The notes under the pieces are model-generated. The model worked only from the letters and a program-made list of their open reading frames with translations, had not been told where the DNA came from and did no database searches. A program made the position numbers and the translations under genes. DNA of 64,000 bases from positions 631,594 to 695,593 of the forward strand of contig NZ_JACAOS010000015.1 in the NCBI RefSeq assembly GCF_013386165.1, given 5' to 3'. This DNA comes from Pseudomonas gingeri (GTDB taxonomy: Bacteria > Pseudomonadota > Gammaproteobacteria > Pseudomonadales > Pseudomonadaceae). Below are positions 8,814-16,317 of this stretch, in pieces (the stretch's first letter is position 1; every line of letters begins with the position of its first letter).

Positions 8814-9599
8814 ATGAAGCAGACGCACTACGTGGCTCGCGAGCCCGATGCGCAAGGTTTTATCGACTACCCGGCCGCCGAGCATGCCGTGTGGAATACC
8901 CTGATCACTCGTCAACTGAAAGTGATCGAGGGCCGCGCGTGCCAGGAATACCTGGACGGCATCGAAAAGCTGGCCCTGCCCCACGACCGGATTCCGCAAC
9001 TGAGCGAGATCAACCAGGTCCTCGGCGCCACCACCGGCTGGCAAGTCGCCCGGGTGCCAGCGCTGATTCCGTTCCAGACCTTTTTCGAGCTACTGGCCAA
9101 CAAACAGTTTCCGGTTGCGACCTTCATTCGCACCGAAGAAGAACTCGACTACCTGCAAGAGCCGGATATTTTCCACGAGATCTTCGGCCACTGCCCGCTG
9201 CTGACCAACCCCTGGTTCGCCGAATTCACCCACACCTACGGCAAGCTCGGCCTGCAAGCCAGCAAAGAGCAACGGGTGTACCTGGCGCGCCTGTACTGGA
9301 TGACCATCGAATTCGGCCTGGTGGACACTCCCCAAGGCCGACGCATCTATGGCGGTGGCATTCTCTCCTCACCGAAGGAGAGCGTGTACAGCCTGTCCGA
9401 CCAGCCCGAACACCAGCTCTTCGACCCGCTGGAGGCGATGCGCACGCCTTATCGCATCGATATCCTGCAACCGCTGTACTTCGTCCTGCCGGACCTCAAG
9501 CGCTTGTTCGACCTGGCCCACGAAGACATCATGGGCATGGTCGAGCGCGGTATGCAGTTGGGTCTGCACACTCCGAAATTTCCGCCCAAGGCCGCCTGA
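8814..9599 (+). CDS. phhA: Phenylalanine 4-hydroxylase PhhA
   Basis: PhhA converts phenylalanine to tyrosine using tetrahydropterin, non-haem iron and O2. The 261-residue protein carries the pterin-hydroxylase iron motif HEIFGHCPLL (two His ligands) and a downstream Glu in WMTIEFGLV. It is the short bacterial form without a regulatory ACT domain. The ATG at 8814 is preceded by CAGGAGAGCTGT. It begins the phhA-phhB-phhC unit and is divergent from phhR. Confidence 0.96.
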   Translation: MKQTHYVAREPDAQGFIDYPAAEHAVWNTLITRQLKVIEGRACQEYLDGIEKLALPHDRIPQLSEINQVLGATTGWQVARVPALIPFQTFFELLANKQFPVATFIRTEEELDYLQEPDIFHEIFGHCPLLTNPWFAEFTHTYGKLGLQASKEQRVYLARLYWMTIEFGLVDTPQGRRIYGGGILSSPKESVYSLSDQPEHQLFDPLEAMRTPYRIDILQPLYFVLPDLKRLFDLAHEDIMGMVERGMQLGLHTPKFPPKAA

Positions 9600-9643
9600 T
9601 CCGCGACTTTGCGCGGTACCTGCGGCTTTCTCGAACCGACGTT

Positions 9644-9662
9644 TTCGAATAGCGTATTCGAA
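9644..9662. promoter_or_regulatory. Perfect inverted repeat between phhA and phhB
   Basis: Arms TTCGAATA and TATTCGAA flank a 3-base loop in the 102-base gap between phhA and phhB. There is no T-run, so it is not a clear terminator. It may be an mRNA hairpin that adjusts phhB expression or stability, or an operator. Confidence 0.4.
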
Positions 9663-9701
9663 CGGCGTCCTTGAATAAAAAATCGATTTCAGGAATCCAC
9701 C

Positions 9702-10058
9702 ATGAACACCTTGAACCAAGCCCACTGCGAAGCCTGCCGTGCCGATGCTCCCCAGGTCAGCGACGAAGAACTGCCGGTACTGATCAAACAGATTCCGGAC
9801 TGGAACATCGAAGTCCGGGACGGCATCATGCAGTTGGAGAAGGTCTTCCTGTTCAAGAACTTCAAGTTCGCCCTGGCCTTCACCAATGCCGTCGGCGAGA
9901 TTTCCGAAGCCGAAGGCCATCACCCGGGCCTACTGACCGAATGGGGCAAAGTCACCGTGACCTGGTGGAGCCATTCGATCAAGGGTCTGCACCGTAACGA
10001 TTTCATCATGGCGGCACGCACCGACGAGGTCAGCCACGCCGCCGAGGGCCGTAAATAA
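9702..10058 (+). CDS. phhB: Pterin-4a-carbinolamine dehydratase PhhB
   Basis: PhhB dehydrates the 4a-hydroxy-tetrahydropterin left by PhhA so that the cofactor can be recycled. The 118-residue product has the family motif GEISEAEGHHPGLLTEW, with the catalytic His pair, and the later WWSHSIKGLH. The ATG at 9702 follows CAGGAATCCACC. The stop codon overlaps the phhC start by one base (TAATG), which couples their translation. Confidence 0.95.
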   Translation: MNTLNQAHCEACRADAPQVSDEELPVLIKQIPDWNIEVRDGIMQLEKVFLFKNFKFALAFTNAVGEISEAEGHHPGLLTEWGKVTVTWWSHSIKGLHRNDFIMAARTDEVSHAAEGRK

Positions 10059-11254
10059 TGCATTTCGACGCCATCGCGCGTGTACCCGGCGACCCGATTC
10101 TCGGGTTGCTGGAGGCTTATGCCCAGGACACCAATCCGCACAAGTTCGACCTGGGCGTCGGCGTCTACAAGGATGCCCAGGGCCTGACCCCGATCCTGCA
10201 CTCGGTCAAGCTGGCCGAACAGCGACTGGTGGACGAACAGCGGACCAAGTCCTATATCGGTGGTCACGGCGACCTGCGCTTCGGCAGCCTGCTCAACGAG
10301 CTGGTGATGGGCGCCGACTCGCCGCTGATCGCAGCCCAGCGCGTCGGTGCGACCCAGACCCCGGGCGGCACCGGTGCCTTGCGCCTGAGTGCCGACTTTA
10401 TCGCCCACTGCCTGCCGGGCCGTGGCATCTGGCTCAGCGATCCGACCTGGCCGATCCACGAGACCATCTTCGCCGCCGCCGGCTTGAAGATCAGTCACTA
10501 CCCTTACGTCGACAGCGATAACCGCCTGAACGTCGAGGGCATGCTGGCGGCCCTGGAGCAGGTGCCCCAGGGTGATGTGGTGCTGTTGCACGCCTGCTGC
10601 CATAACCCGACCGGCTTCGACCTGTCCCACGACGACTGGTACAAGGTGCTGGACATCGTCCGTCGCCGCGAACTGCTGCCGCTGATCGACTTCGCCTACC
10701 AGGGCTTTGGCGATGGCGTGGAGCAGGATGCCTGGGCGGTGCGCTTGTTCGCCCGGGAACTGCCGGAAGTGCTGATCACCAGTTCCTGCTCGAAGAATTT
10801 CGGTTTGTACCGTGAGCGCACCGGCGCGCTGATCGTCTGCACCGGCGATGCTGAAAAACTGCTGGATGTGCGCAGCCAACTGGCCGCGGTGGCCCGTAAC
10901 CTGTGGTCGAACCCACCGGATCACGGTGCGGCGGTGGTGACCACCATTCTGGGCAATGCCGAGCTGAAGAGCCTGTGGGCCGATGAAGTGGAGGCCATGC
11001 GTGCGCGCATTGCCCAACTGCGCAGCGGTTTGGTGGAGGCACTGCAGCCCCATGGTCTGGCCGAGCGGTTTGCGCACATTGGCGTGCAGCGTGGCATGTT
11101 CTCCTACACCGGTCTGTCGCCGGCCCAAGTCCAACGCCTGCGCGACGAGCACAGCGTGTATATGGTCAGCTCCGGTCGGGCCAACGTGGCCGGTATCGAT
11201 GCGACGCGCCTGGCAGCGTTGGCGCAGGCGATTGCGGCAGTCTGTAAGGAGTAA
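10058..11254 (+). CDS. phhC: Aromatic amino acid aminotransferase PhhC
   Basis: This 398-residue fold-type I aminotransferase has the PLP-lysine motif SCSKNFGLYRERTG, CHNPTGFD for cofactor binding and a C-terminal Arg in SSGRANVAGID, as in the AspC/TyrB group. With PhhA and PhhB upstream it would transaminate tyrosine to 4-hydroxyphenylpyruvate, the next step of phenylalanine breakdown. The start overlaps the phhB stop. A REPIN follows 7 bases after the gene and may end or protect the transcript. Confidence 0.93.
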   Translation: MHFDAIARVPGDPILGLLEAYAQDTNPHKFDLGVGVYKDAQGLTPILHSVKLAEQRLVDEQRTKSYIGGHGDLRFGSLLNELVMGADSPLIAAQRVGATQTPGGTGALRLSADFIAHCLPGRGIWLSDPTWPIHETIFAAAGLKISHYPYVDSDNRLNVEGMLAALEQVPQGDVVLLHACCHNPTGFDLSHDDWYKVLDIVRRRELLPLIDFAYQGFGDGVEQDAWAVRLFARELPEVLITSSCSKNFGLYRERTGALIVCTGDAEKLLDVRSQLAAVARNLWSNPPDHGAAVVTTILGNAELKSLWADEVEAMRARIAQLRSGLVEALQPHGLAERFAHIGVQRGMFSYTGLSPAQVQRLRDEHSVYMVSSGRANVAGIDATRLAALAQAIAAVCKE

Positions 11255-11261
11255 CTACGAC

Positions 11262-11369
11262 CCTCTGTAGGAGCGAGCTTGCTCGCGATGGTGGCTCTGG
11301 CACCACGGGGCATCAATTTCCCCGCGTTATCGTTGACGCCCATCGCGAGCAAGCTCGCTCCTACAGAGG
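11262..11369. repeat. REPIN (inverted REP pair), GTAGGAGCGAGC family
   Basis: Two copies of a roughly 25-base REP sequence face each other: CTCTGTAGGAGCGAGCTTGC near 11263 and its inverse GCAAGCTCGCTCCTACAGAG ending near 11368. About 50 bases separate them. Each half also contains its own small palindrome (GAGCGAGCTTGCTC). This is a non-autonomous REP doublet typical of fluorescens-group genomes, mobilised in trans by RAYT transposases, none of which is in this window. It sits between convergent genes. Confidence 0.9.
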
Positions 11370-11381
11370 ACACCGCCCCGC

Positions 11382-12149
11382 TCACCCACCCTTCTCGACC
11401 AACTGCCCGAACGCCTCCAACTCGCCCTTCTCCAGGTCCGAAACCAGGATGAAGCGCAGGTGATCACGTCGCCATGAGACCACGTTATAGCCGCGCAACG
11501 ACAGGCTCTCCCGAGCCCGATCAGCCTCGGCCGTTGGCAGGATAAACAGGTTGATGGTGTGCTTGGCATGCCGGTAAGCCAGCGCGGCAGCGGTCTGGTG
11601 TTGCAGATAATCCAGTCGACCACCCAACAACGGATAGCCCTGCGCCCCATAGTCGAAAACCGGCGGTGCGAAATCGAGCTTGCCGGTAAACCAGGGTTTC
11701 ACCGTGTGCCGGTCGGACGACACCACATCATTCAGATGCTCGGCCATCAGCGAGCGCACATGACTGGACACCGCCTCATCCAGCCAGGGCTGCTCGGCGG
11801 ACGGCGTCACGACGTAGAGCATGAGCGCCAGACTTAACGCCGCCGCCGAGAACACCGGGGCCCACCAGCGTCCCGACGAGGTTCGCAACCCCTGCAGGAA
11901 ACCGGCGACATCCCAGGAGCGCGCCGGGGCAGCCCCCAGCAGATGCCGACTGAGGGCTTCGGGCGCGCGGTAATAGGGGGCCCGAATCTTGACGTCATCG
12001 ATCAATTGGCGGGCCTGCTCATGCAGGCGTGCGCACTCGGTGCAGCCCACCAGATGCGCGGCTACCCGCGCCGCAGTCGCCGCATCCAGTTCATGGTCGA
12101 GGTAGCCATGGATCCATTCACCACAGGTCTTGCAGTCGAGTTCATTCAT
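11382..12149 (-). CDS. Anti-sigma factor with zinc-finger (zf-HC2) domain
   Basis: The 255-residue protein begins with a zf-HC2/anti-sigma domain: His in GYLDHELD followed by HLVGCTECARLH (H-x3-C-x2-C). One transmembrane helix follows near residues 100-115 (VFSAAALSLALMLYVV), so the C-terminal half faces the periplasm. It probably holds the adjacent ECF sigma factor inactive until an envelope signal arrives. Its ATG overlaps the sigma stop by 8 bases. The sensed signal cannot be read from sequence. Confidence 0.85.
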   Translation of the reverse strand: MNELDCKTCGEWIHGYLDHELDAATAARVAAHLVGCTECARLHEQARQLIDDVKIRAPYYRAPEALSRHLLGAAPARSWDVAGFLQGLRTSSGRWWAPVFSAAALSLALMLYVVTPSAEQPWLDEAVSSHVRSLMAEHLNDVVSSDRHTVKPWFTGKLDFAPPVFDYGAQGYPLLGGRLDYLQHQTAAALAYRHAKHTINLFILPTAEADRARESLSLRGYNVVSWRRDHLRFILVSDLEKGELEAFGQLVEKGG

Positions 12150-12654
12150 AGGTGTGCAACTTCAGCAGTTCGCGCTTGAGCATTCCGCGCGCCCGGGCCA
12201 ACCGTGACATGACGGTCCCCAAGGGGATATCGACGATTTTCGCTATGTCCTTGTAGGGCATGTCTTCCAACTCCTTCAGGACAATCACTTCGCGGAAGGC
12301 CGGCGCCAGCGCCAACAACGCCAGGCGCAGTTGCTCGGACGCCTCGGCCCGGATGACCTGTGACTCCGGTGTACGGACATCCGCCAGCGCCGAGTCGTCC
12401 TGCAGCCACTCTTCGTCGATGGCGACCCAGCGCGGCCCCATCGAGGCCTTGAGCCAGTTGTAGCTTTCATTGCGGACAATGGTCAGGAACCAGGCCTTGG
12501 CATTGCCGTCGACAAAACGGTGCTGGAACTTGAAGGCCCTGAACGCACTTTCCTGAACCACATCCTGCGCGGCGCTCTCACTGTCGGTGAGCCAGCGCGC
12601 GAGGTTATAGGCCGCATCCAGATGCGGCGCAAACAGCGCCTCGAATCGCTTCAT
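12142..12654 (-). CDS. ECF-family RNA polymerase sigma factor
   Basis: The 170-residue protein contains only sigma regions 2 and 4. Region 2 includes ESAAQDVVQESAFRAF and KAWFLTIVRNESYNWL; region 4 includes VIVLKELEDMPYKDIAKIVDIPLGT, a typical helix-turn-helix. It is cotranscribed with its anti-sigma factor (8-base overlap). A promoter GGAATAAA-N15-GTTAT lies just upstream, and the same motif stands on the opposite strand facing the phosphoesterase. This suggests autoregulation and a divergent target operon. Confidence 0.93.
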   Translation of the reverse strand: MKRFEALFAPHLDAAYNLARWLTDSESAAQDVVQESAFRAFKFQHRFVDGNAKAWFLTIVRNESYNWLKASMGPRWVAIDEEWLQDDSALADVRTPESQVIRAEASEQLRLALLALAPAFREVIVLKELEDMPYKDIAKIVDIPLGTVMSRLARARGMLKRELLKLHTYE

Positions 12655-12678
12655 AGTGGCTCCGATACCTTTGTCCCT

Positions 12679-12706
12679 ATAACGGTGAAAGAGCCGGTTT
12701 TATTCC
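12679..12706 (-). promoter_or_regulatory. Putative ECF promoter for the sigma/anti-sigma operon
   Basis: On the minus strand GGAATAAA, a 15-base spacer and GTTAT lead into the sigma gene, which starts 25 bases further on. The same -35-like octamer and identical spacing occur on the other strand at 12729-12756. The shared architecture supports recognition by the adjacent ECF sigma. Confidence 0.6.
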
Positions 12707-12728
12707 CGAAATAATTTTTTTATTTTCT

Positions 12729-12756
12729 GGAATAAAGTCCCGCGTCGCCCGGTTTT
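12729..12756 (+). promoter_or_regulatory. Putative ECF promoter for the phosphoesterase/cupredoxin operon
   Basis: GGAATAAA, a 15-base spacer and GTTTT point toward the phosphoesterase start at 12803, 47 bases downstream. It matches the divergent promoter at 12679-12706 in the octamer, the spacing and the GTTWT core. The two elements are separated by a 22-base A/T-rich stretch. Confidence 0.6.
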
Positions 12757-12802
12757 ACAGATGTGAGCTCAATCACTGTAGACCGCCAGCGAGGGCGTTC
12801 CC

Positions 12803-13774
12803 ATGGACCTGCACCCAACACCCCAAGACCAACGTACCGACGGCCCGCTCGATCCTGAGCGCCGGAACCTGCTCAAATGCTCGGCCTGGGCCGGCGCCGG
12901 GGTCCTCTGGGCCTTGAGCGGTGGCATTCCACGGGCCTTTGCCCTGGACCAGAACGGCCAACCCACCGACCCGGCCGCCCTGGCCGCGAGCTTTCACTTC
13001 GTACAAATCAGCGATTCGCATATCGGTTTCAACAAGGAAGCCAACCCCGAGCCGGTGAAGACCCTGCAAGTGGCCATCGACAAGGTCATCGCCCTGCCCA
13101 AACGACCGTCGCTGATTCTCCACACCGGGGACATTACCCATCTCAGCAAGCCAGAGGAGTTCGACACCGCCGCGCAATTGCTCAAGGCCCTGCCCGCGAC
13201 CGTGCACTATGTGCCAGGCGAACACGACACCCTCGACGAAGGCGGCGGCCAGCTCTATCTGCAGCGTTACGGCAAGGGCACCAAGGGCAACGGCTGGTAC
13301 AGCTTCGACGACCATGGCGTGCACTTCATCGCGCTGGTGAACGTCTTCAATTTCCAGGCCGGCCATGAGGCCAACCTCGGTGCCGACCAGCTCGCCTGGC
13401 TGGCCGATGACCTGCGGGCAGTGGCAACCAGCACACCGATCGTGGTGTTCACCCACATTCCCCTGTGGACCATTTATCAGCCCTGGGGCTGGGGCACGGA
13501 AGACGGCGACCAGGCCATTGCCCTGCTGCGCAAATATGGCTCGGTAACCGTGCTCAATGGGCATATCCACCAGGTGATCCAGAAGGTCGAAGGCAACATC
13601 ACCTTCCACACCGCGCGCGGTACGGCCTACCCGCAACCGGCGCCGGGGGCCGCCCCCTCGCCCGGGCCGATGACCGTGGCCGCCGATCAGTTGCGCAATT
13701 ACCTGGGGATTACCGATGTCCGTGCGACACAAGGTGATCACCCGTTGGCGCTGATTGACTCGACACTGGTTTAA
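12803..13774 (+). CDS. Tat-exported calcineurin-like metallophosphoesterase
   Basis: The 323-residue protein starts with a twin-arginine signal (ERRNLLK at residues 19-25, then a hydrophobic stretch ending near PRAFALDQ), so it is probably folded with its metals before export to the periplasm. The metal-binding motifs are ISDSHIG, HTGDITH, PGEHD, FTHIPLW and NGHIHQ, in family order; the third reads GEHD where GNHD is commoner. The natural substrate is unknown. It precedes a secreted cupredoxin and is preceded by a putative ECF promoter, so the pair probably answers an envelope or metal stress. Confidence 0.85.
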   Translation: MDLHPTPQDQRTDGPLDPERRNLLKCSAWAGAGVLWALSGGIPRAFALDQNGQPTDPAALAASFHFVQISDSHIGFNKEANPEPVKTLQVAIDKVIALPKRPSLILHTGDITHLSKPEEFDTAAQLLKALPATVHYVPGEHDTLDEGGGQLYLQRYGKGTKGNGWYSFDDHGVHFIALVNVFNFQAGHEANLGADQLAWLADDLRAVATSTPIVVFTHIPLWTIYQPWGWGTEDGDQAIALLRKYGSVTVLNGHIHQVIQKVEGNITFHTARGTAYPQPAPGAAPSPGPMTVAADQLRNYLGITDVRATQGDHPLALIDSTLV

Positions 13775-13787
13775 GGAGGACATGGAA

Positions 13788-14102
13788 ATGAAAAAGCTTT
13801 TACAGATGCTGGCACTGGTTTGCCTGGCGGTGTCGATCCCGGTTCGGGCCCAGGAAGTGAAAATCGATATCAAGGAATTCATGTTCGGCCCCAAGGAACT
13901 GACCGTCGCGCCCGGTACCAAGGTCACCTGGGTCAACGACGACCAGATCCCCCACACCGTGGCCGAAACCCACAAGCTGTTCCGCTCGGGCGCGCTGGAC
14001 ACCAACGACAGCTATTCCTATGAGTTCACGACCGCGGGCACCTATGAGTACTTCTGCGCACTGCATCCGCAGATGATCGGAAAAATCATCGTCAGCCCCT
14101 GA
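13788..14102 (+). CDS. Small secreted cupredoxin (plastocyanin/azurin-like)
   Basis: The 104-residue precursor has a Sec signal peptide (residues 1-21, ending VRAQ) and a type-1 copper fold with ligands visible as H56 (IPHTV), C90, H93 and M96 (FCALHPQM). Such proteins carry electrons or bind copper in the periplasm. I prefer the ATG at 13788 because AAGGAGG lies 8 bases upstream; an ATG two codons earlier is only 2 bases from it. The gene starts 13 bases after the phosphoesterase stop and ends at a GC-rich hairpin. Confidence 0.87.
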   Translation: MKKLLQMLALVCLAVSIPVRAQEVKIDIKEFMFGPKELTVAPGTKVTWVNDDQIPHTVAETHKLFRSGALDTNDSYSYEFTTAGTYEYFCALHPQMIGKIIVSP

Positions 14103-14108
14103 CCTTGT

Positions 14109-14130
14109 GGGAGCCGGCCTGCCGGCTCCC
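14109..14130 (+). terminator. GC-rich hairpin after the cupredoxin gene
   Basis: Arms GGGAGCCGGC and GCCGGCTCCC flank a 2-base loop, 6 bases after the cupredoxin stop. No T-run follows. It also matches half of the GTGGGAGCCGGC REP family, so it may be a single REP acting as a 3' end stabiliser. Confidence 0.5.
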
Positions 14131-14268
14131 GCAGAACTGACGAATGGCCGTCGAACCCGGGGTGAAAAAAGTCTTTCTGTCATTTTCACTGCTGTATCCT
14201 GCCCAGGCTTTTTAAAAGCGCGGATCTACCCAGCGATTTAAAAACAGACCTTGCGAGGAGCGACGACG

Positions 14269-14400
14269 ATGCATGAGATACCCAACTTCCCCTTCCCAAG
14301 CCTGCACGAAACTGAGCAGAAAACCCCGCCACAAACCGCTGCCCAGCAGCCGGTAAACAACGAGGCCGTAGAAAGCCTCAAGGCCGACAGCGAAGACTGA
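14269..14400 (+). CDS. 43-residue peptide of unknown function
   Basis: A short frame opens with ATG after a good ribosome site (GAGGAG, 8 bases upstream) and ends with TGA. The product begins MHEIPNFPFPSLHE, is rich in Gln, Pro and Glu, and ends acidic (LKADSED). It has no hydrophobic stretch, Cys or Trp. An inverted repeat follows the stop at 14419-14452. The codons look normal for the genome, which supports a real gene, but I recognise no family. It lies alone between the cupredoxin and the MFS gene. Confidence 0.55.
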   Translation: MHEIPNFPFPSLHETEQKTPPQTAAQQPVNNEAVESLKADSED

Positions 14401-14418
14401 ACGCTTGCTCAACCGGTC

Positions 14419-14452
14419 GCGTGAAAAGCCTGTTCCCTGGTGTTTTTCACGC
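14419..14452 (+). terminator. Inverted repeat after the 43-residue peptide gene
   Basis: Arms GCGTGAAAA and TTTTCACGC flank a 16-base loop, and the ACCGG just outside adds partial pairing. The T-run is inside the stem rather than after it, so termination would be weak. It may mark the 3' end of the small transcript. Confidence 0.4.
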
Positions 14453-14567
14453 AACCGGATACACAGCCTCCCGCAAGTTTTTTCGCTTCCCCCCTCCTGC
14501 AACCGGTCTCACACCGCTATCATAAGCTTCCTATCTTTCTTCTCCGCGTCAACGGTGGTCCCTGTCC

Positions 14568-15767
14568 ATGTCTGATACACAGCGGCCCCTGGCGGTCACG
14601 CTGCAAGTCGTTTCCATTGTCCTGTTTACCTTTATCGGTTACCTGAACATCGGCATTCCCCTGGCCGTGCTGCCCGGCTATGTACACAGTGACCTGGGCT
14701 TCGGCACGGTCATCGCCGGCCTGGTGATCAGCGTCCAATACCTGGCGACCCTCTTGAGCCGCCCTTATGCCAGCCGGATCATCGACAACCAGGGTTGCAA
14801 GCGCGCGGTGATATTCGGCCTGGCAGGCTGTGGCCTGAGCGGTGTGTTCATGCTGTTGTCGAGCTTTCTCCAGGGGCTGCCATTACTGAGCCTGGGCAGC
14901 CTGTTCGTCGGTCGCGTGCTGTTGGGGAGCGCGGAAAGCCTGGTGGGCACCGGGGCCATCGGCTGGGGCATCAGCCGGGTCGGCGCGACGAACACCGCCA
15001 AGGTGATTTCCTGGAACGGCATCGCCAGCTACGGCGCACTGGCCATCGGTGCACCGCTGGGGGTCTGGATGGCCAGTCGGTTCGGTCTGTGGAGCATCGG
15101 TGTGAGCATCCTGCTACTGGCCACGCTGGGCCTGCTGCTGGCCTGGCCGAAGCGGGCTGCACCGATTGTCGTCGGTGTTCGCCTGCCCTTCCTTCATGTA
15201 CTGGGTCGCGTCCTGCCCCACGGTACGGCGTTGGCCCTGGGCGGTGTCGGTTTCGGCACCATCGCCACCTTTATCACCTTGTATTACAGCACCCAGCACT
15301 GGGATAACGCAGCGCTCTGCCTGACCCTGTTCGGTGCCAGCTTTATCAGTGCACGGTTGTTATTCGGCAACCTGATCAATCGACTTGGAGGCTTTCGCGT
15401 GGCGATTGCCTGCCTGTCGGTGGAAACCCTCGGCCTGCTGCTGTTGTGGCTGGCACCGGACGCCCAGTGGGCACTGGCCGGCGCGGCCTTGAGCGGATTC
15501 GGTTTCTCCCTGGTGTTCCCGGCGCTGGGAGTCGAGGCGGTGAACCTGGTGCCGGCATCCAGTCGCGGCGCGGCGGTGGGTGCCTACTCATTGTTCATCG
15601 ACCTGTCGCTGGGCATCACCGGGCCGTTGGCCGGGGCGATCGCGGCAGGCCTGGGCTTTGCCTCGATCTTCCTGTTCGCCGCCCTGGCGTCATTTTCCGG
15701 GTTGCTGCTGAGTTTTTATCTCTACCGGCAGGCGCCGAAACAACGCGAGTTACGGGAAAAAGCCTGA
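14568..15767 (+). CDS. MFS transporter, YhhS/arabinose-efflux type
   Basis: The 399-residue protein has about 12 hydrophobic segments and an MFS loop 2-3 region (LLSRPYASRIIDNQGCKRAV), resembling the YhhS-like exporters of proteobacteria. It should be an inner-membrane proton-driven exporter of unknown substrate. It is a single gene convergent with arfB, which ends 5 bases away. No regulator is adjacent. Confidence 0.82.
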   Translation: MSDTQRPLAVTLQVVSIVLFTFIGYLNIGIPLAVLPGYVHSDLGFGTVIAGLVISVQYLATLLSRPYASRIIDNQGCKRAVIFGLAGCGLSGVFMLLSSFLQGLPLLSLGSLFVGRVLLGSAESLVGTGAIGWGISRVGATNTAKVISWNGIASYGALAIGAPLGVWMASRFGLWSIGVSILLLATLGLLLAWPKRAAPIVVGVRLPFLHVLGRVLPHGTALALGGVGFGTIATFITLYYSTQHWDNAALCLTLFGASFISARLLFGNLINRLGGFRVAIACLSVETLGLLLLWLAPDAQWALAGAALSGFGFSLVFPALGVEAVNLVPASSRGAAVGAYSLFIDLSLGITGPLAGAIAAGLGFASIFLFAALASFSGLLLSFYLYRQAPKQRELREKA

Positions 15768-15771
15768 AGGC

Positions 15772-16185
15772 CTAGAAGTCGATCTTGCCCCGTCCGGCCT
15801 TGATCGCGCCGCGCTGGGACTTGCCTTCCAGGCGACGCTTCTTCGAGCCGAGGGTCGGCTTGGTCGCACGGCGCTTCTTCTCCACCTTGGTGGCGCTGAG
15901 GATCAGTTCGGTCAGGCGCTCCAGGGCATCGTTGCGATTCTGCTCCTGGGTCCGGTATTGCTGGGCCTTGATCACGATCACCCCTTCGCTGGTGATACGA
16001 CTGTCACGCAGGGCCAGCAGGCGCTCCTTGTAGAACGGCGGCAGGGACGAAGCCGGAATATCAAAACGCAGGTGCACGGCGCTGGAGACCTTGTTGACGT
16101 TCTGCCCACCCGCACCCTGGGCGCGAATGGCCGTCCACTCGATCTCGGCATCCGGCAGATGCACATTGTTGGAAATCACCAGCAT
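15772..16185 (-). CDS. arfB: Peptidyl-tRNA hydrolase ArfB (ribosome rescue)
   Basis: ArfB frees ribosomes stalled on messages without a stop codon by hydrolysing the peptidyl-tRNA. The 137-residue protein has the release-factor GGQ motif in RAQGAGGQNVNKVSSA. Its C-terminal tail is Lys/Arg-rich (KKRRATKPTLGSKKRR), as needed to enter the empty mRNA channel. I chose the ATG at 16185 (MLVISNNVHLPDAEI), which gives the normal length; the frame is open upstream but unlike the family. Confidence 0.93.
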   Translation of the reverse strand: MLVISNNVHLPDAEIEWTAIRAQGAGGQNVNKVSSAVHLRFDIPASSLPPFYKERLLALRDSRITSEGVIVIKAQQYRTQEQNRNDALERLTELILSATKVEKKRRATKPTLGSKKRRLEGKSQRGAIKAGRGKIDF

Positions 16186-16272
16186 TTGAAAAGCGTCCGA
16201 CGTCAGGGTGTTCAGGATACCCGATCTGCACCCCGGCGAGCCGGTTCGCCCATCCACAGGCCCACAGAAACA

Positions 16273-16298
16273 ACAAACCCGGCAACTGCCGGGTTTGT
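16273..16298 (-). terminator. Rho-independent terminator of aroP
   Basis: Arms ACAAACCCGGC and GCCGGGTTTGT flank a 4-base loop, 20 bases after the aroP stop in its direction of transcription. On the minus strand the stem is followed by a T-rich tract. Confidence 0.75.
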
Positions 16299-16317
16299 CC
16301 TTGCAACGCAGAGCGGC

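Noticed and set aside
14101..14140. Hairpin considered as an integron attachment site
   Set aside because: It matches the local REP family instead, and no integrase or cassette structure is present.
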